Source: Planctomycetaceae bacterium
GTDB lineage: Bacteria > Planctomycetota > Planctomycetia > Pirellulales > Pirellulaceae
Direction: 5' to 3'
NCBI GenBank assembly: GCA_012959465.1
Contig: DUDC01000024.1
Location: 1 to 43,970, forward strand
DNA length: 43,970 bases
Under the pieces are notes generated by a model. It saw nothing but the letters and a program-made list of their open reading frames with translations, was not told where the DNA came from and searched no databases. A program made the translations under genes and the position numbers. Positions 8,979-17,843 of this stretch are shown here, in pieces; position 1 is the stretch's first letter; every line of letters begins with the position of its first letter.

Positions 8979-10253
8979 TCAATTTGGCGGACTCACCGGG
9001 AATTGAAACAGTAGTTTGACGTCTTTTCGGCCGCGACGAACCGTTACCGAGATGCTATCACCCCAATTTCGGTTCAAGTGCAAATAGGCCTGAAACTGCC
9101 GAATGGTCATGTCCTTTTTGAAATCGTCGACAGCAATGATGTAGTCGCCATTCTTGATTCCCGCCGCTCGCGCCCACGGTGCGCCAATGAAGGTGACGCG
9201 AATGGCGAGGTCGTCTGCGTCAACGTCTAACTGTCTGCGTTGCGGCTCGCTCGCGCGCCTGCCCCAGATGCCACTGCGTGGTCCGACGTACCCAGTCGAC
9301 GAACGCCAGGAGGGGTCCTCGTTCTTGCGCCAACCGTTCGTCAACCTCACGATTGCCGAAACCTCGTCTTCGTCTCGGCTCAAGCGAAGGTGCAATTCAC
9401 CCGTCTGCGGAGCAAGTTCGAGAACTCGCGACGCGTCCGCAAAGGTCAGAACTCTCTGATTGTCCATCGTACGGAGCAAGTCACCCTCACGGATACCCGC
9501 CGTTTTTGCCGGTGAATTATCGTCCACGCTCTGCACCTTGAATTGCATCTCGGGGTCAAGATGGATTCCCAAACGACTTGGCGATGGATATGTATAGACC
9601 ATCTCCTTCCGTAACTGTCCCAAGTCCCGTTGATGTTGAAGAGTCGCCCCTTTTACATCGTGGCAATGAATGCAACTCTCTTTTCGCCGCGACATCATCT
9701 TCTTCATCGGCGGAATGTCTTCCGCCGTGCGGACCGACCTTGAAATCGGCTCGTAGCGATTATTGGGTTGCACGCGTCCGTTTTCGTGCAATTCGAGTAC
9801 TTGCCCCATCACGCGTAGTAATGATGCCTTGTTCAAATGAGATTCGGCGTCGCCATCCTCGCGACCGCCGTACCGGGTGTAGGTGCGACCTTCGGCATTT
9901 TGAAAGAAGGCCATCCACGTCAAGTCATACTCGAATTGAAACTGGTTGAGGTTCACCCCATTCAACGATTGAATACGAACATTCACAAATCGTTCAGCCA
10001 TAATCGCAATTTCAGCATCTTGACGAACAAACTGTCCGTCGAAATCCGAGCATGCCTGTCACCTTTCGCACCGAAAAACAACAAACATAGGCCTTCCCGT
10101 TTCACGGCTCAGCCTCTTGCCCTCCTCGTACCCAAAGACCCAGTCGATTTTTCCGTCGACGGGTTGCGGTTCTGGTTTCTCGACAGCCAATGCCGTGACT
10201 GCACTCAACGCTAGTATTGGTAGAGTGATTTGGAGTCGTCTTCTCTTCCGCAC
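8979..10253 (-). CDS. Trx-like/PDZ-domain selenoprotein (TGA at 10059-10061 read as Sec)
   Basis: Read through one in-frame TGA, this gene gives 424 residues. I place the start at the GTG 10251-10253, which has GGGGA seven bases upstream; a TTG at 10259 is too close to that site. Residues 1-24 are a signal peptide. A thioredoxin-like region follows (YEEGKRLSRETGRPMFVVF), then C-E-R-U-Q-A-C with U at residue 65, giving CxxUxxC where family members have cysteine. After it come FDGQFVR and the Trx-family segment FEYDLTWMAFF. A CxxCH motif (CIHCH, residues 194-198) suggests covalent haem or metal binding. Two PDZ domains lie at about 234-294 and 349-419. Both halves stay in one frame with no homology gap, so a frameshift is excluded. 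A hairpin suited to Sec insertion starts 18 bases after the TGA. Role: extracytoplasmic thiol/selenol redox protein, substrate unknown. I recall NCBI naming a 'Trx7/PDZ domain-containing (seleno)protein' family that this fits. Confidence 0.85.
10017..10045 (-). promoter_or_regulatory. Candidate bSECIS element of the Trx/PDZ selenoprotein
   Basis: On the mRNA strand GACGGAC (10040-10034), loop AGUUU, GUUCGUC (10028-10022) form a 7-bp stem. Beyond one C-A mismatch it extends by four pairs (AUUU with AGAU). The loop begins 25 bases after the UGA and has G as its second base. Both points match what I recall of the bacterial SECIS consensus (UGA-to-loop 16-37 bases, G in the first two loop positions). 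Confidence 0.7.
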
Positions 10254-10364
10254 GGTCAAGTCCCCGCTGGGTTAGGGTCGTCGTTGATCGGTTGAACGAA
10301 ACCCATGCTACCGTCTCTAACCACATGATTCCATCATCTGTCGGATGTAGGTGTTTTGTTAGAA

Positions 10365-10416
10365 ACCCGAGGCTAGCGCCTGCGGCTCAAGAAACCGGAC
10401 GCTCACGCGTGCCGGC
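10365..10416. repeat. Composite intergenic repeat: family 1 plus CGGACGC-type module
   Basis: ACCCGAGGCTAGCGCCT (10365-10381) is a reverse-oriented family-1 module. It is followed by CCGGACGCTCACGCGTGCCGG (10396-10416), an imperfect palindrome related to the GACGCTAACGCGTGCC module at 28956-28971. It lies between the divergent Trx/PDZ gene and the PQQ-like gene at 10480, so it sits in the promoter region of one or both. Confidence 0.7.
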
Positions 10417-10479
10417 TGATACACTATTGGACAAAACCGCTGAGATTGCTTCCACGATCAATCAAGAGGACTTGTCGAA

Positions 10480-12903
10480 ATGGTTCAGTTAAAGAGACTT
10501 GTGCTTGGACTGCTAGTGGGTCTTGTTTCGCAATCAATTGCGTCGGCAGATCCCGACGTGAATGCCGCTGACACGGCCATTGGTTGGACGCAATACAAAC
10601 GAAACTCTCAGCGAACGGGAAACAGTCCCCAAGAGACGCTCTCGTTGCCGCTTCGCCGAATCTCAGCAATTAGGTTTCCAGCGCCGATCTATGCGTCGCC
10701 GGCTGCTCTTCAAGATCGGGCATACATACAGGACGCCCGAGGTCACGTGGCTTGCGTCGATCCAATTCAGAACAAAGTGCACTGGCTGACGAAAATTGAT
10801 GGGATCAAGAACACGTCGTCGCCCGCCATTGCCAATGAAAGAGTGTATGTCGGTTCGAGTGCCGGGTATTTGGCAATAATAGACATGGCAACCGGCGAAC
10901 TTCTGAAGAAGGTGGCTGCTGGCAGTGCCGTTATTTGTGCTCCTGCGGTTACGGAGTCGGCCGTGTACTTTAGCACCATGAACGGCATGTTGATAAAAAT
11001 CGACTTTGACGGCAACAAGATCTGGACGTTCGACGGTCGAGCTCCCAGCTATGTGGAGATCGCTGTCAAGGGAAACGAGATCTTATTCTGCTGCGGCAAC
11101 CGATCTAGTTCCAGCGGATCGAATCAAGTACTGCGATTGTTGGACCGTGGGGACCGCGTGAAAGTGGTCGATCGTTGGTTCGTGCTAAATCCCACTGGTG
11201 GACCGGTCTTTGGTCCGCAAGAAACCATCGGCCTGCAGAGTTTCGATTCGGAACTCGGTTCCTTCCAGGTCCTGGCATCTGGACAACCGACTAGGTCTTA
11301 CCGTTCCAGCAGGCATTGGCATACAGATGCACGCGTGACTCCGTCGGTGAGGGATGGTAAATACTATCTTGGCGAAAAAATATTCACGCGAGAAGCCAAG
11401 TTCGAGTGGGAGGCGTCGAAGAAGTTTCTCTATCAGGGCGCGTCGCATTCCTCACCAGCGCTGACAGCCAAACATATGATACTCGGCACGGAAAAAGGAC
11501 AACTTCTCTTTTTCGACATCCACGACACTACCAAGCCAGATCAGCCTGAATGGGTATTCTCAACCGACAACGTTGGAAAGTCGAACAGCGCGATCTCGTC
11601 TTCGCCAGCGGTCGCTGGTGGGAAGGTATTTTTTGGCGGCGAAGACGGCATCTTCTATACGTTGGGCCAAGGAGCGGAGACCAGAGTTAATGAACAACTG
11701 TTGACGCGATTGTCAAACAGACAACCAACGCAAGAGCTAGCTCCGCGACCGAACGAGCACGAGTGGCACACGGTTGGCGGAGATATGACCTACAGCCTGG
11801 TTTCGCCGGACAAACGGATCAAACCTCCTTTTCGAGTGAAGTGGAAGACTCGCATCTGGGGTTCGTTCAAAAGTCCGATGATTATCGCTGACGGAAGAGT
11901 CTACTGCGCGTCACGAGTGGGGCAGGTGACTTGCCTCAACGCCGAAGACGGCCACATTATTTGGCGCACAGCGCATGCACTTCCGTATGTGGATACACGA
12001 TCTGGAGCCACCTTTTCTGATGGCAAAATTCTCATCATGAGAACGTGGGATGTAGCGCACGAAGTAGGGGGGCTGTGGTGTCATGATGCGGCGACGGGAA
12101 ACGTACTGTGGCACAGGCCCGTTCCGTTCGGGTATCACTTAAATGCGGATGGACTAACGACCCATCAAGGCAGAGTCTTCGTGGCGTGGAATAAGGGTGA
12201 GGGCGTTATTCGCGCAGCCGCGTATGGGATCGATGACGGCGAAGAAGTTTGGGCAAAGGACTACACGGGACTGTTACAGAAAGGTCGCAAGAAACCTGTC
12301 CGGGTTTCCAGTGCCGTTGGGGACGGTCGCTGGTACCTATCCGTACCGGAAGTGATGGACCAATTCGGAATCTACGAAAATAAACTGGGGGCAACGGTTG
12401 CCATCGATCCGGAAAACGGTGATCTGCTCTGGAAGAACAGTGATTGTGCGATTCATGAACGGACTCGGATTGGATACCGCAACGGTTTGGTCATTGTCTT
12501 TAGTCAATTGGTCAGTCACGCCCTTGACGCTGAGAGCGGCAAAGAACTTTGGACGGGACCGGAGCGCCCTGCGAACACGCGTTATTCGCGAACGTATTTT
12601 GCTCAACCGCTTACGGATCTGTATCTAAAATCTGAGGGTAAACAGGGCATTGCTCCGATGGACGTCTGTTCCTACAGCGTTTTTGTGAATGGCGTTTGGT
12701 ACGGGCATGCTCAGGGAACAACAACTTCGATCGTCGGCCGGACTGAAGGCGGAACAAGTAACTATGGCTTTACGGTCAATCAAAAGGTCTGGGAGTACCA
12801 GTTCAACTCAAAAGCTTGTTGTACGCCTTCCCCCGCCTACGGTCGACTCTATTATTCACCGAACGGTGAGGGCGTTGTTTATTGTTTTGAAACGGCCAAC
12901 TAG
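10480..12903 (+). CDS. Secreted double PQQ-like beta-propeller protein
   Basis: The protein has 807 residues with a signal peptide ending near SIASA (20-24), and GAGGA stands eight bases before the ATG. It contains two sets of PQQ-like (WD/tryptophan-docking) blades. The first (about 35-400) starts with the WTQYKRNSQRTGNS strand, with blades such as GHVACVDPIQNKVHW and GYLAIIDMATGELL. The second (about 430-805) starts again with HEWHTVGGDMTYSL and has blades such as GQVTCLNAEDGHIIW and GATVAIDPENGDLLW. Such proteins are periplasmic or outer-surface propellers. Some are quinoprotein dehydrogenases and others are non-enzymatic scaffolds (BamB-like). I see no clear dehydrogenase-specific haem motif, so enzyme activity is not assigned. 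The stop codon lies directly against the enolase remnant. Confidence 0.9.
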   Translation: MVQLKRLVLGLLVGLVSQSIASADPDVNAADTAIGWTQYKRNSQRTGNSPQETLSLPLRRISAIRFPAPIYASPAALQDRAYIQDARGHVACVDPIQNKVHWLTKIDGIKNTSSPAIANERVYVGSSAGYLAIIDMATGELLKKVAAGSAVICAPAVTESAVYFSTMNGMLIKIDFDGNKIWTFDGRAPSYVEIAVKGNEILFCCGNRSSSSGSNQVLRLLDRGDRVKVVDRWFVLNPTGGPVFGPQETIGLQSFDSELGSFQVLASGQPTRSYRSSRHWHTDARVTPSVRDGKYYLGEKIFTREAKFEWEASKKFLYQGASHSSPALTAKHMILGTEKGQLLFFDIHDTTKPDQPEWVFSTDNVGKSNSAISSSPAVAGGKVFFGGEDGIFYTLGQGAETRVNEQLLTRLSNRQPTQELAPRPNEHEWHTVGGDMTYSLVSPDKRIKPPFRVKWKTRIWGSFKSPMIIADGRVYCASRVGQVTCLNAEDGHIIWRTAHALPYVDTRSGATFSDGKILIMRTWDVAHEVGGLWCHDAATGNVLWHRPVPFGYHLNADGLTTHQGRVFVAWNKGEGVIRAAAYGIDDGEEVWAKDYTGLLQKGRKKPVRVSSAVGDGRWYLSVPEVMDQFGIYENKLGATVAIDPENGDLLWKNSDCAIHERTRIGYRNGLVIVFSQLVSHALDAESGKELWTGPERPANTRYSRTYFAQPLTDLYLKSEGKQGIAPMDVCSYSVFVNGVWYGHAQGTTTSIVGRTEGGTSNYGFTVNQKVWEYQFNSKACCTPSPAYGRLYYSPNGEGVVYCFETAN

Positions 12904-13439
12904 CCATCGAGCCCTTCGACATTTGGTTCATCGAAGAACCGGCTGTGCCGGGTAACATCGAAGTGTTCAAGCGACTGAAAGAACAAATCCGCATCCCGTT
13001 AGGTACTGGCGAACGCGATCGTACGATTTGGGGATTCATTCCCTATTTGCAAGAGCGTTGCATCGACATCCTGCAACCGGACATTGGGGGTTGTGGCGGT
13101 GTGAGTCAGATGAGGAAGATCGCCACATTGGCCGAGACGTTTTTTGTACCCTTGGCTCCCCATTGCGCGACCACCGTGCTCGGCATGACGGCCAGCTTAC
13201 ACGTGGTGGCGTCGATCCCCATGTTCTTGATTCATGAAGGCGGCAAGGGCTACAGCCCTGAAAACGTGGCCACTCAAAATTGGACGGTCGACAAACAGGG
13301 TTATGCATCGTTACCGGAAGGTCCCGGGATCGGCGTGGAAATTAACGATGTGAAAGTTGCGCAAATGCACGCCGATCGAAAGAAAAAGGTGAGTTGGCCG
13401 AAACAAAAATTGGAAGACGGATCGGTGGCCGACTATTGA
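12903..13439 (+). pseudogene. 5'-truncated enolase-superfamily (mandelate racemase/muconate lactonizing) gene
   Basis: From the last base of the PQQ-like gene stop codon, a frame encodes the C-terminal half of an enolase-superfamily enzyme. It reads PFDIWFIEEP (second metal ligand E), then PLGTGERDR (third ligand E), ILQPDIGGCGGVSQMRKIA, and PLAPHCATTVLG. It ends in a normal C-terminus, KLEDGSVADY, at a TGA. The whole N-terminal capping domain and the first barrel strands, with the catalytic Lys and first metal ligand, are missing. No upstream in-frame start or ribosome site of its own is evident. Family members abstract an alpha proton from carboxylates (sugar-acid dehydratases, for example), but this copy cannot be active. 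I infer a deletion fused it to the end of the propeller gene. Confidence 0.85.
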
Positions 13440-13443
13440 TCGA

Positions 13444-13487
13444 AACAAGAATCACTTTGCACCGCGTACAGAGTGATCTTTCTTGTT
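13444..13487. terminator. Hairpin after the enolase remnant
   Basis: AACAAGAATCACT (13444-13456) pairs with AGTGAT (13472-13477) and TCTTGTT (13481-13487), with a three-base bulge CTT on the 3' arm and a 15-base loop. It starts five bases past the enolase stop. It probably was, or is, the terminator of that gene, which supports the 3' end being original. Confidence 0.65.
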
Positions 13488-13547
13488 CTACCGCTCGACA
13501 ATAGGCTAAGATCATGTCGTGACGATGGACTATCCCAACTGAACGAA

Positions 13548-13901
13548 ATGGAGTCGTCCGTATGTTCACCATTCAAGGTGAATCGATTGGCCCCGGTTTG
13601 CGACCGTCTCAGGCGACGTGATCTGCTCAAGCTCGGAGCGCTCGGTCTGGGTTTCGGCTCACTCAACTTGGCAGATCCGCTGCGAGCTGAGAGGCAGGGT
13701 AGCATCCAACTGTCGGGAAAGACGGTCATCAATATTCATCTCGAGGGTGGTCCGCCACAGATGGATACATGGGATATGAAGCCGGACGGGCCTGTGGACC
13801 TGCGAGGCGAATTTCGCCCCATCCAGACCAACCTACCCGAAACTCAAATTGGTGAGTTGTTGCCCCGTTTGTCGCGGCTCGCCGACCAATTCACGAATTG
13901 A
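13548..13901 (+). pseudogene. 3'-truncated DUF1501 gene (N-terminal fragment)
   Basis: The ATG at 13548 opens a 117-residue frame with RRRDLLKLGALGLGFGSL, a Tat-type export signal, followed by the DUF1501 opening NIHLEGGPPQMDTWDMKPDGP. It continues with RGEFRPIQTNLP, GELLPRLSRLADQFTN, and then stops. Complete members, such as those at 236-1618 and 37819-39255, continue for about 340 residues with the catalytic-like GEFGRTP and GRDHN motifs, all missing here. The sequence after the TGA in any frame does not resume the family, so this is deletion rather than a nonsense mutation. No cytochrome partner gene lies beside it. Confidence 0.85.
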
Positions 13902-13934
13902 TTTGACCGTTGCAATTTTGCTGGAGGATTACCT

Positions 13935-14279
13935 ATGGCCGAAGACCACGCGTTGACGGAAGAGGAGACAGAGCAAGCGTTGCAAGAACTCCCTGAATGG
14001 GAAGTGCGAGATGGTTGGCTAAGACGCACATTCACAACGCCTGGCTGGCCTCACACAATGTTACTGACGGCGGCCATTGGTTATGTGGCCGAAGCTGCTT
14101 GGCACCACCCGGACCTGAGTATCGGTTACGCCAAGGTCACGGTGAAGTTGCAGACACACCGCGTGCTTGCGGTGACGTATAGCGATGTTGAGTTAGCACG
14201 CCGAATTGACGAAGTTGCCTGCTGGCAGCCGTCTGACGAATCGGCGCTGGACGGATTTCCAAAACGTTGGATACATTGA
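13935..14279 (+). CDS. phhB: 4a-hydroxytetrahydrobiopterin dehydratase (pterin-4a-carbinolamine dehydratase)
   Basis: The 114-residue length is normal for the family. GGAGG stands seven bases before the ATG. The family signature is intact: AAWHHPDLSIGYAKVTVKL (the HHP at 57-59), followed by THRV and SDVELARRID. It dehydrates 4a-hydroxytetrahydrobiopterin after aromatic amino-acid hydroxylation, or acts as a small pterin enzyme in molybdopterin-related pathways. There is no signal peptide, so it is cytoplasmic. It stands alone on the plus strand, 33 bases after the DUF1501 remnant and 21 bases before the convergent hydrolase gene. No aromatic amino-acid hydroxylase lies in the window. Confidence 0.95.
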   Translation: MAEDHALTEEETEQALQELPEWEVRDGWLRRTFTTPGWPHTMLLTAAIGYVAEAAWHHPDLSIGYAKVTVKLQTHRVLAVTYSDVELARRIDEVACWQPSDESALDGFPKRWIH

Positions 14280-14300
14280 CGACCTCCAGCCGTTTCACCT

Positions 14301-16193
14301 TCACTCGTTCCCAGGCACAGTGAAGATGACCCGCGAAGGGTGCAGCTTCGAGTGATGGACAACGTTATGGGCGATCGACGGCTTCGACTCGTTGTAGTTG
14401 GGACCGCCCGTGTTTAGGTTGCGGGCGAAACGCGGAAAATTACTCGACGAAACGTCCAGCCGAATGCGGTGCCCTTTCTTAAAGACATTACTGGTTACCA
14501 TACTTGGCATTTTGACTTTGTAGACTTGTCCCTGCTCCATAAAGACGGTCTGGTCGTAGCCCTCTCGATAACGCACGCGTTGGATGGTCTCGTCCAGGTT
14601 GTAGGCCGTACCATCGGGAAAGACATCGATCAGTTTTACAGTGAAGTCCGTATCCTTGGCATCGGAAGAGACGTACAGCACGACCTCGACGGCACCCGTG
14701 ACCTCGAAGTCTTCAGTGAGTTTTTTGCTCGTGTAGACCAACACATCGGCGCGAGCTTCGATGGTACGTTGATCGAAAGCACCGGCCTCGATGGCGCCTC
14801 CGATGCAGCAGATCCCGCCACCGAGTGACGGAACAGGTACGGTCGGATCGTAGGTGAACCGGTCCGCTGATGCTCGATCAGGTGGATCAGCCAGCAGCGC
14901 GCCGTCGCCGAACAGACTGTTCGCTCGGTCTTGACTGGAGAGATACATCGAGGACTTTTTGGAACCGGCGGGTGGCCAAGTCGTGGCGGTTCGCCATTGG
15001 TCGCTGCCGAACGTGAAATACTGCACTTTCGGCGTGTTCTTTAGAAAGCCGTTGTCCGCGTTTTTCAGCCAACGATCGAACCAACCGAAGATCTGTTCCT
15101 CGTAGGGGAATTCGATGTTGTTCACCGTACGTTCGCCGAGAGTCAACGGGGATGAAGAACGAAAAAATGCGCAATGTGGCAGCGGGGCCATGATCACGAA
15201 TTGATTCGCACGGACTTCAGCATCGGTCGCTGTCCGACGGATGTGATCGACCATGGCAAGATTGGGTGCGGTCGAGATGTCGTACCAGGAAAAGAGCCAC
15301 AGTCCCGGCACTCCACACCCATCGCGCCCGTGCCAGAGTCCGCCGCGGTCCCACTGTGGGTCATTGGGCTTGCGTTTGAGGAACTCGCTGAAAATGCCCT
15401 GAGGACCGTCGACGGCTTCCATTGCGGCGTTGAGCGGAAGCGTAGCGAGTTTCTCTTTCCACTCGATCTTCGGCATTTTGGGTGCGAGGTCAAAGTACTT
15501 GGACAGTCTTACGACGTCGCCGCGCTCGATCCCCAGGGGGAGGAGTGGCCGCTGTACGTTCTGCACGCCGTAGAGCCAGGTCAGATAGAACATCTGCTCG
15601 ACGCCGCCGCGGTACCAGTTGCCCTGTTCCCAGAATTCGCCGACCTGACCAATCCCTGCACCGGGAGCCATCGGAACCATCGCTGCATGCGCCGGATGAT
15701 TCATCGCGGCCAGCGCCATCTGCCATTCGGCAGAAGAAGAGCAGCCGATCGTACCGACCTTCCCGTTGGACCAGGACTGTTTGCTAATCCAATCCAGCGC
15801 GTCGTAGCCGTCCGTCCGCGGTAATCCCAGGATCTTCCACTCGCCTTCGGAAAAAAACTTGCCGCGTTCATTCTGAATGAGAAAGGCGTATCCATGAGCT
15901 ATCGCCTCATGCACGAACTTCAGCCGTGTTCCCGACAGCTTGTTGAAGTTGTAGGGTGTCCGCCAAAAGAGGGTGGGCAAGCGTCGGTTGTAGTCCTTTG
16001 GGCGGTAGAGATCGGTAGCCAATCGCACACCGTCGCGCATCGGCACCATCAGTTTCCTTTCAACGGTGGCGTGTTTGTCCAGCCACCGCTCGCGATCCTC
16101 GTCGAGCCAGGTTGGCTTTTGAGCCCATGACGAGGCGAGGAAGAAAAAACTGAAGACGAACGAGAGGAAGCCGATTCTGACAACGGTGCGCAT
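14301..16193 (-). CDS. Secreted CocE/NonD-family (S15) hydrolase
   Basis: The protein is 630 residues from the ATG at 16191-16193, which opens a clear signal peptide (to about residue 24). An in-frame start at 16277 would add 28 unlikely residues. The alpha/beta hydrolase core begins with VPMRDGVRLATDLYRP. The nucleophile elbow is GTIGCSSSAEWQ, with S152 in the G-x-S position. The second half, from about residue 410, is the PepX C-terminal jelly roll (TYDPTVPVPSLGGG, then VEVVLYVSSDAKDTDFTVKLIDVFPDG). Family members cleave esters or N-terminal dipeptides, cocaine esterase and X-Pro dipeptidyl peptidase among them. Substrate here is unknown. It is divergent from the Gfo/Idh/MocA gene, sharing a 153-base intergenic region. 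Confidence 0.93.
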   Translation of the reverse strand: MRTVVRIGFLSFVFSFFFLASSWAQKPTWLDEDRERWLDKHATVERKLMVPMRDGVRLATDLYRPKDYNRRLPTLFWRTPYNFNKLSGTRLKFVHEAIAHGYAFLIQNERGKFFSEGEWKILGLPRTDGYDALDWISKQSWSNGKVGTIGCSSSAEWQMALAAMNHPAHAAMVPMAPGAGIGQVGEFWEQGNWYRGGVEQMFYLTWLYGVQNVQRPLLPLGIERGDVVRLSKYFDLAPKMPKIEWKEKLATLPLNAAMEAVDGPQGIFSEFLKRKPNDPQWDRGGLWHGRDGCGVPGLWLFSWYDISTAPNLAMVDHIRRTATDAEVRANQFVIMAPLPHCAFFRSSSPLTLGERTVNNIEFPYEEQIFGWFDRWLKNADNGFLKNTPKVQYFTFGSDQWRTATTWPPAGSKKSSMYLSSQDRANSLFGDGALLADPPDRASADRFTYDPTVPVPSLGGGICCIGGAIEAGAFDQRTIEARADVLVYTSKKLTEDFEVTGAVEVVLYVSSDAKDTDFTVKLIDVFPDGTAYNLDETIQRVRYREGYDQTVFMEQGQVYKVKMPSMVTSNVFKKGHRIRLDVSSSNFPRFARNLNTGGPNYNESKPSIAHNVVHHSKLHPSRVIFTVPGNE

Positions 16194-16346
16194 GATGTAC
16201 CTCAAGCTGAATGTGGAATAACACAATGTTACCAAGTCGCCGACACGTTTGCCGCTGCAACGTGTTACAATCAGCAACTGCCGCGAGAGGGATCAGTTTC
16301 GGCTGACCTCAACCAGACCCTCCTCTGTAGAACTCGACAAAACTCC

Positions 16347-17726
16347 ATGACAGATCAAAGAGCGAACCGACGTCAGTTTATCCAGAAATCATCCGCCCTG
16401 GCTGGTATCGCGATTTGGACAGGAATGTCCGGGCGGGCGAGTGGATTTAGCCGACCGAATCAACGCCCGACGATCGGGGCAATTGGCACCGGCAGTCGTT
16501 GGTCGCAGAGGGCGACGGGGATCAACAGCGGATACGGTTCGGCCCAGCAGTTCCCCAAGTTTGGGGATATTGTCGCTGTGTGTGATTTAGATTCACAACG
16601 CGTCGAACGCGCAAAAGAGTTAGTCAAGAAATGGAGTGGAAGTGCGCCGGAGGCGTTCGCCGATTATCGGAACATTATCGAAAATGACCAGATCGACGTT
16701 GTGCACATCTCAACGCCGGAGCACTGGCACGCAAAAATCGCCATCGAAGCGATGTTGGCTGGCAAAGATGTCTATTGTGAAAAACCGATGACGTTGACGA
16801 TCGAAGAAGGTCAGTTGATGCATGAGGTGTGCAAGAGAACCGGGCGGATTGTTCAGATCGGTACTCAGCAACGGAGTAGTCGCGTCTTCATCAAAGCGGT
16901 GGCGATGATTCGTGAAGGGCGTATTGGGGAATTGCAGCGAGTTAGCTGCAGTGTTGGCGGCGCACCGACCAGCCCCGAACTTCCTGTCGCCAACGCTCCA
17001 CAGCAGCTGGACTGGAATCAATGGTCAGGACCCGTACCGATGGCCAAGTATCATTATCTGGCTGGTCCTAATGGCGAGACAAAGAGCTGGTCGCGTTGCC
17101 ATTATGAGTTTCGCTGGTGGTATGCCTACTCGGGCGGAAAATTGACCGACTGGGGTGCGCACCATGTTGATATCGCAACATGGGGCATGGACAAGACGGA
17201 AACCGGTCCAGTTTCGATTGACCCACTGTTGGTCGAGCATCCAGTACCATTCAAGGACGGTTATCCAACCGTCGAAAATCGTTACAACACGGCAACCAAA
17301 TTCAACATCAAAGTCGAGTACGCTGACGGCATTGAACTTGTGATTCGCCATGATCAGTCCAATGGCATTTTGTTCGAGGGAACAAAGGGTCGAATACATG
17401 TCAATCGCGGGCGTCTCGCTGGAAAACCGGTGGAAGATCTCAAGGCGAATCCACTGCCAGATGGCGCGTTAGAAAAAGTCTACAAGAATCGATCGTTGAC
17501 CGATCATTTCCGAAATTTCTTCGAAAGCGTGGCCGCGCAACAAGAACCGATTTCGGATGTGTTCAGTCATCATCGCGCCTTGACCACGTGTCATTTAGCA
17601 GGTATCGCCGCCCGTCTAGGTCGAAAAATCAAATGGGATCCGAAAGCCGAGCGGATTATCGACGACGAACAAGCGCAGAGCTTCGTCAGCCGTAAGCGTC
17701 GCAGTGGATACGAAATCAAGACCTAA
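16347..17726 (+). CDS. Tat-exported Gfo/Idh/MocA family oxidoreductase
   Basis: This 459-residue protein opens with RRQFIQKSSALAG (R8-R9), a Tat signal that allows export with cofactor bound. The Rossmann fold has GAIGTGSRW at 44-52, ISTPEHWHA near 121-129 and the family signature EKP at 145-147. The C-terminal alpha/beta domain carries GGKLTDWGAHHVDIATWGMD, with the usual active-site histidine region. Such exported members act on sugars or sugar derivatives with bound NAD(P). The adjacent GH32/43-like propeller gene on the opposite strand is consistent with carbohydrate handling, but that link is inference. Confidence 0.94.
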   Translation: MTDQRANRRQFIQKSSALAGIAIWTGMSGRASGFSRPNQRPTIGAIGTGSRWSQRATGINSGYGSAQQFPKFGDIVAVCDLDSQRVERAKELVKKWSGSAPEAFADYRNIIENDQIDVVHISTPEHWHAKIAIEAMLAGKDVYCEKPMTLTIEEGQLMHEVCKRTGRIVQIGTQQRSSRVFIKAVAMIREGRIGELQRVSCSVGGAPTSPELPVANAPQQLDWNQWSGPVPMAKYHYLAGPNGETKSWSRCHYEFRWWYAYSGGKLTDWGAHHVDIATWGMDKTETGPVSIDPLLVEHPVPFKDGYPTVENRYNTATKFNIKVEYADGIELVIRHDQSNGILFEGTKGRIHVNRGRLAGKPVEDLKANPLPDGALEKVYKNRSLTDHFRNFFESVAAQQEPISDVFSHHRALTTCHLAGIAARLGRKIKWDPKAERIIDDEQAQSFVSRKRRSGYEIKT

Positions 17727-17778
17727 ACACCAGCCGACACAGGCCGAGGAGCTTGTTTTAGTTGCATTCGCAAGCTTT

Positions 17779-17815
17779 ACCCCCACCCCCACCCCCATCG
17801 GCACAGGGCCGTTGG
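17779..17815. repeat. ACCCCC hexamer tract abutting a degenerate family-3 palindrome
   Basis: Three consecutive copies of ACCCCC run from 17779 to 17796 and merge into CCCCCATCGGCACAGGGCCGT, a degenerate family-3 palindrome. It lies between two convergent genes (stops at 17726 and 17844), so it is a plausible bidirectional termination zone. A G/C-tract like this may also vary in copy number. Confidence 0.6.
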
Positions 17816-17843
17816 GTTTGAATCAACAGCCGGCTAGCGTCAT

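Noticed and set aside
8979-10259. Reading the Trx/PDZ locus as two separate genes or as a frameshifted pseudogene
   Set aside because: Both parts are in the same frame and the break is a single TGA. The 19 codons after it (QACSDFDGQFVRQD...) fit the domain, and the Met at 10001 used as a second start has no ribosome site.
10102-10326. Minus-strand frame overlapping the start of the Trx/PDZ gene
   Set aside because: It is an off-frame shadow of the signal-peptide region and upstream DNA, with no domain or ribosome site.
13899-13901. The TGA ending the DUF1501 fragment as a third Sec codon
   Set aside because: The codons after it (FDRCNFAGG...) do not resume the DUF1501 sequence, no cysteine is expected there, and the next gene's ribosome site starts within 30 bases.
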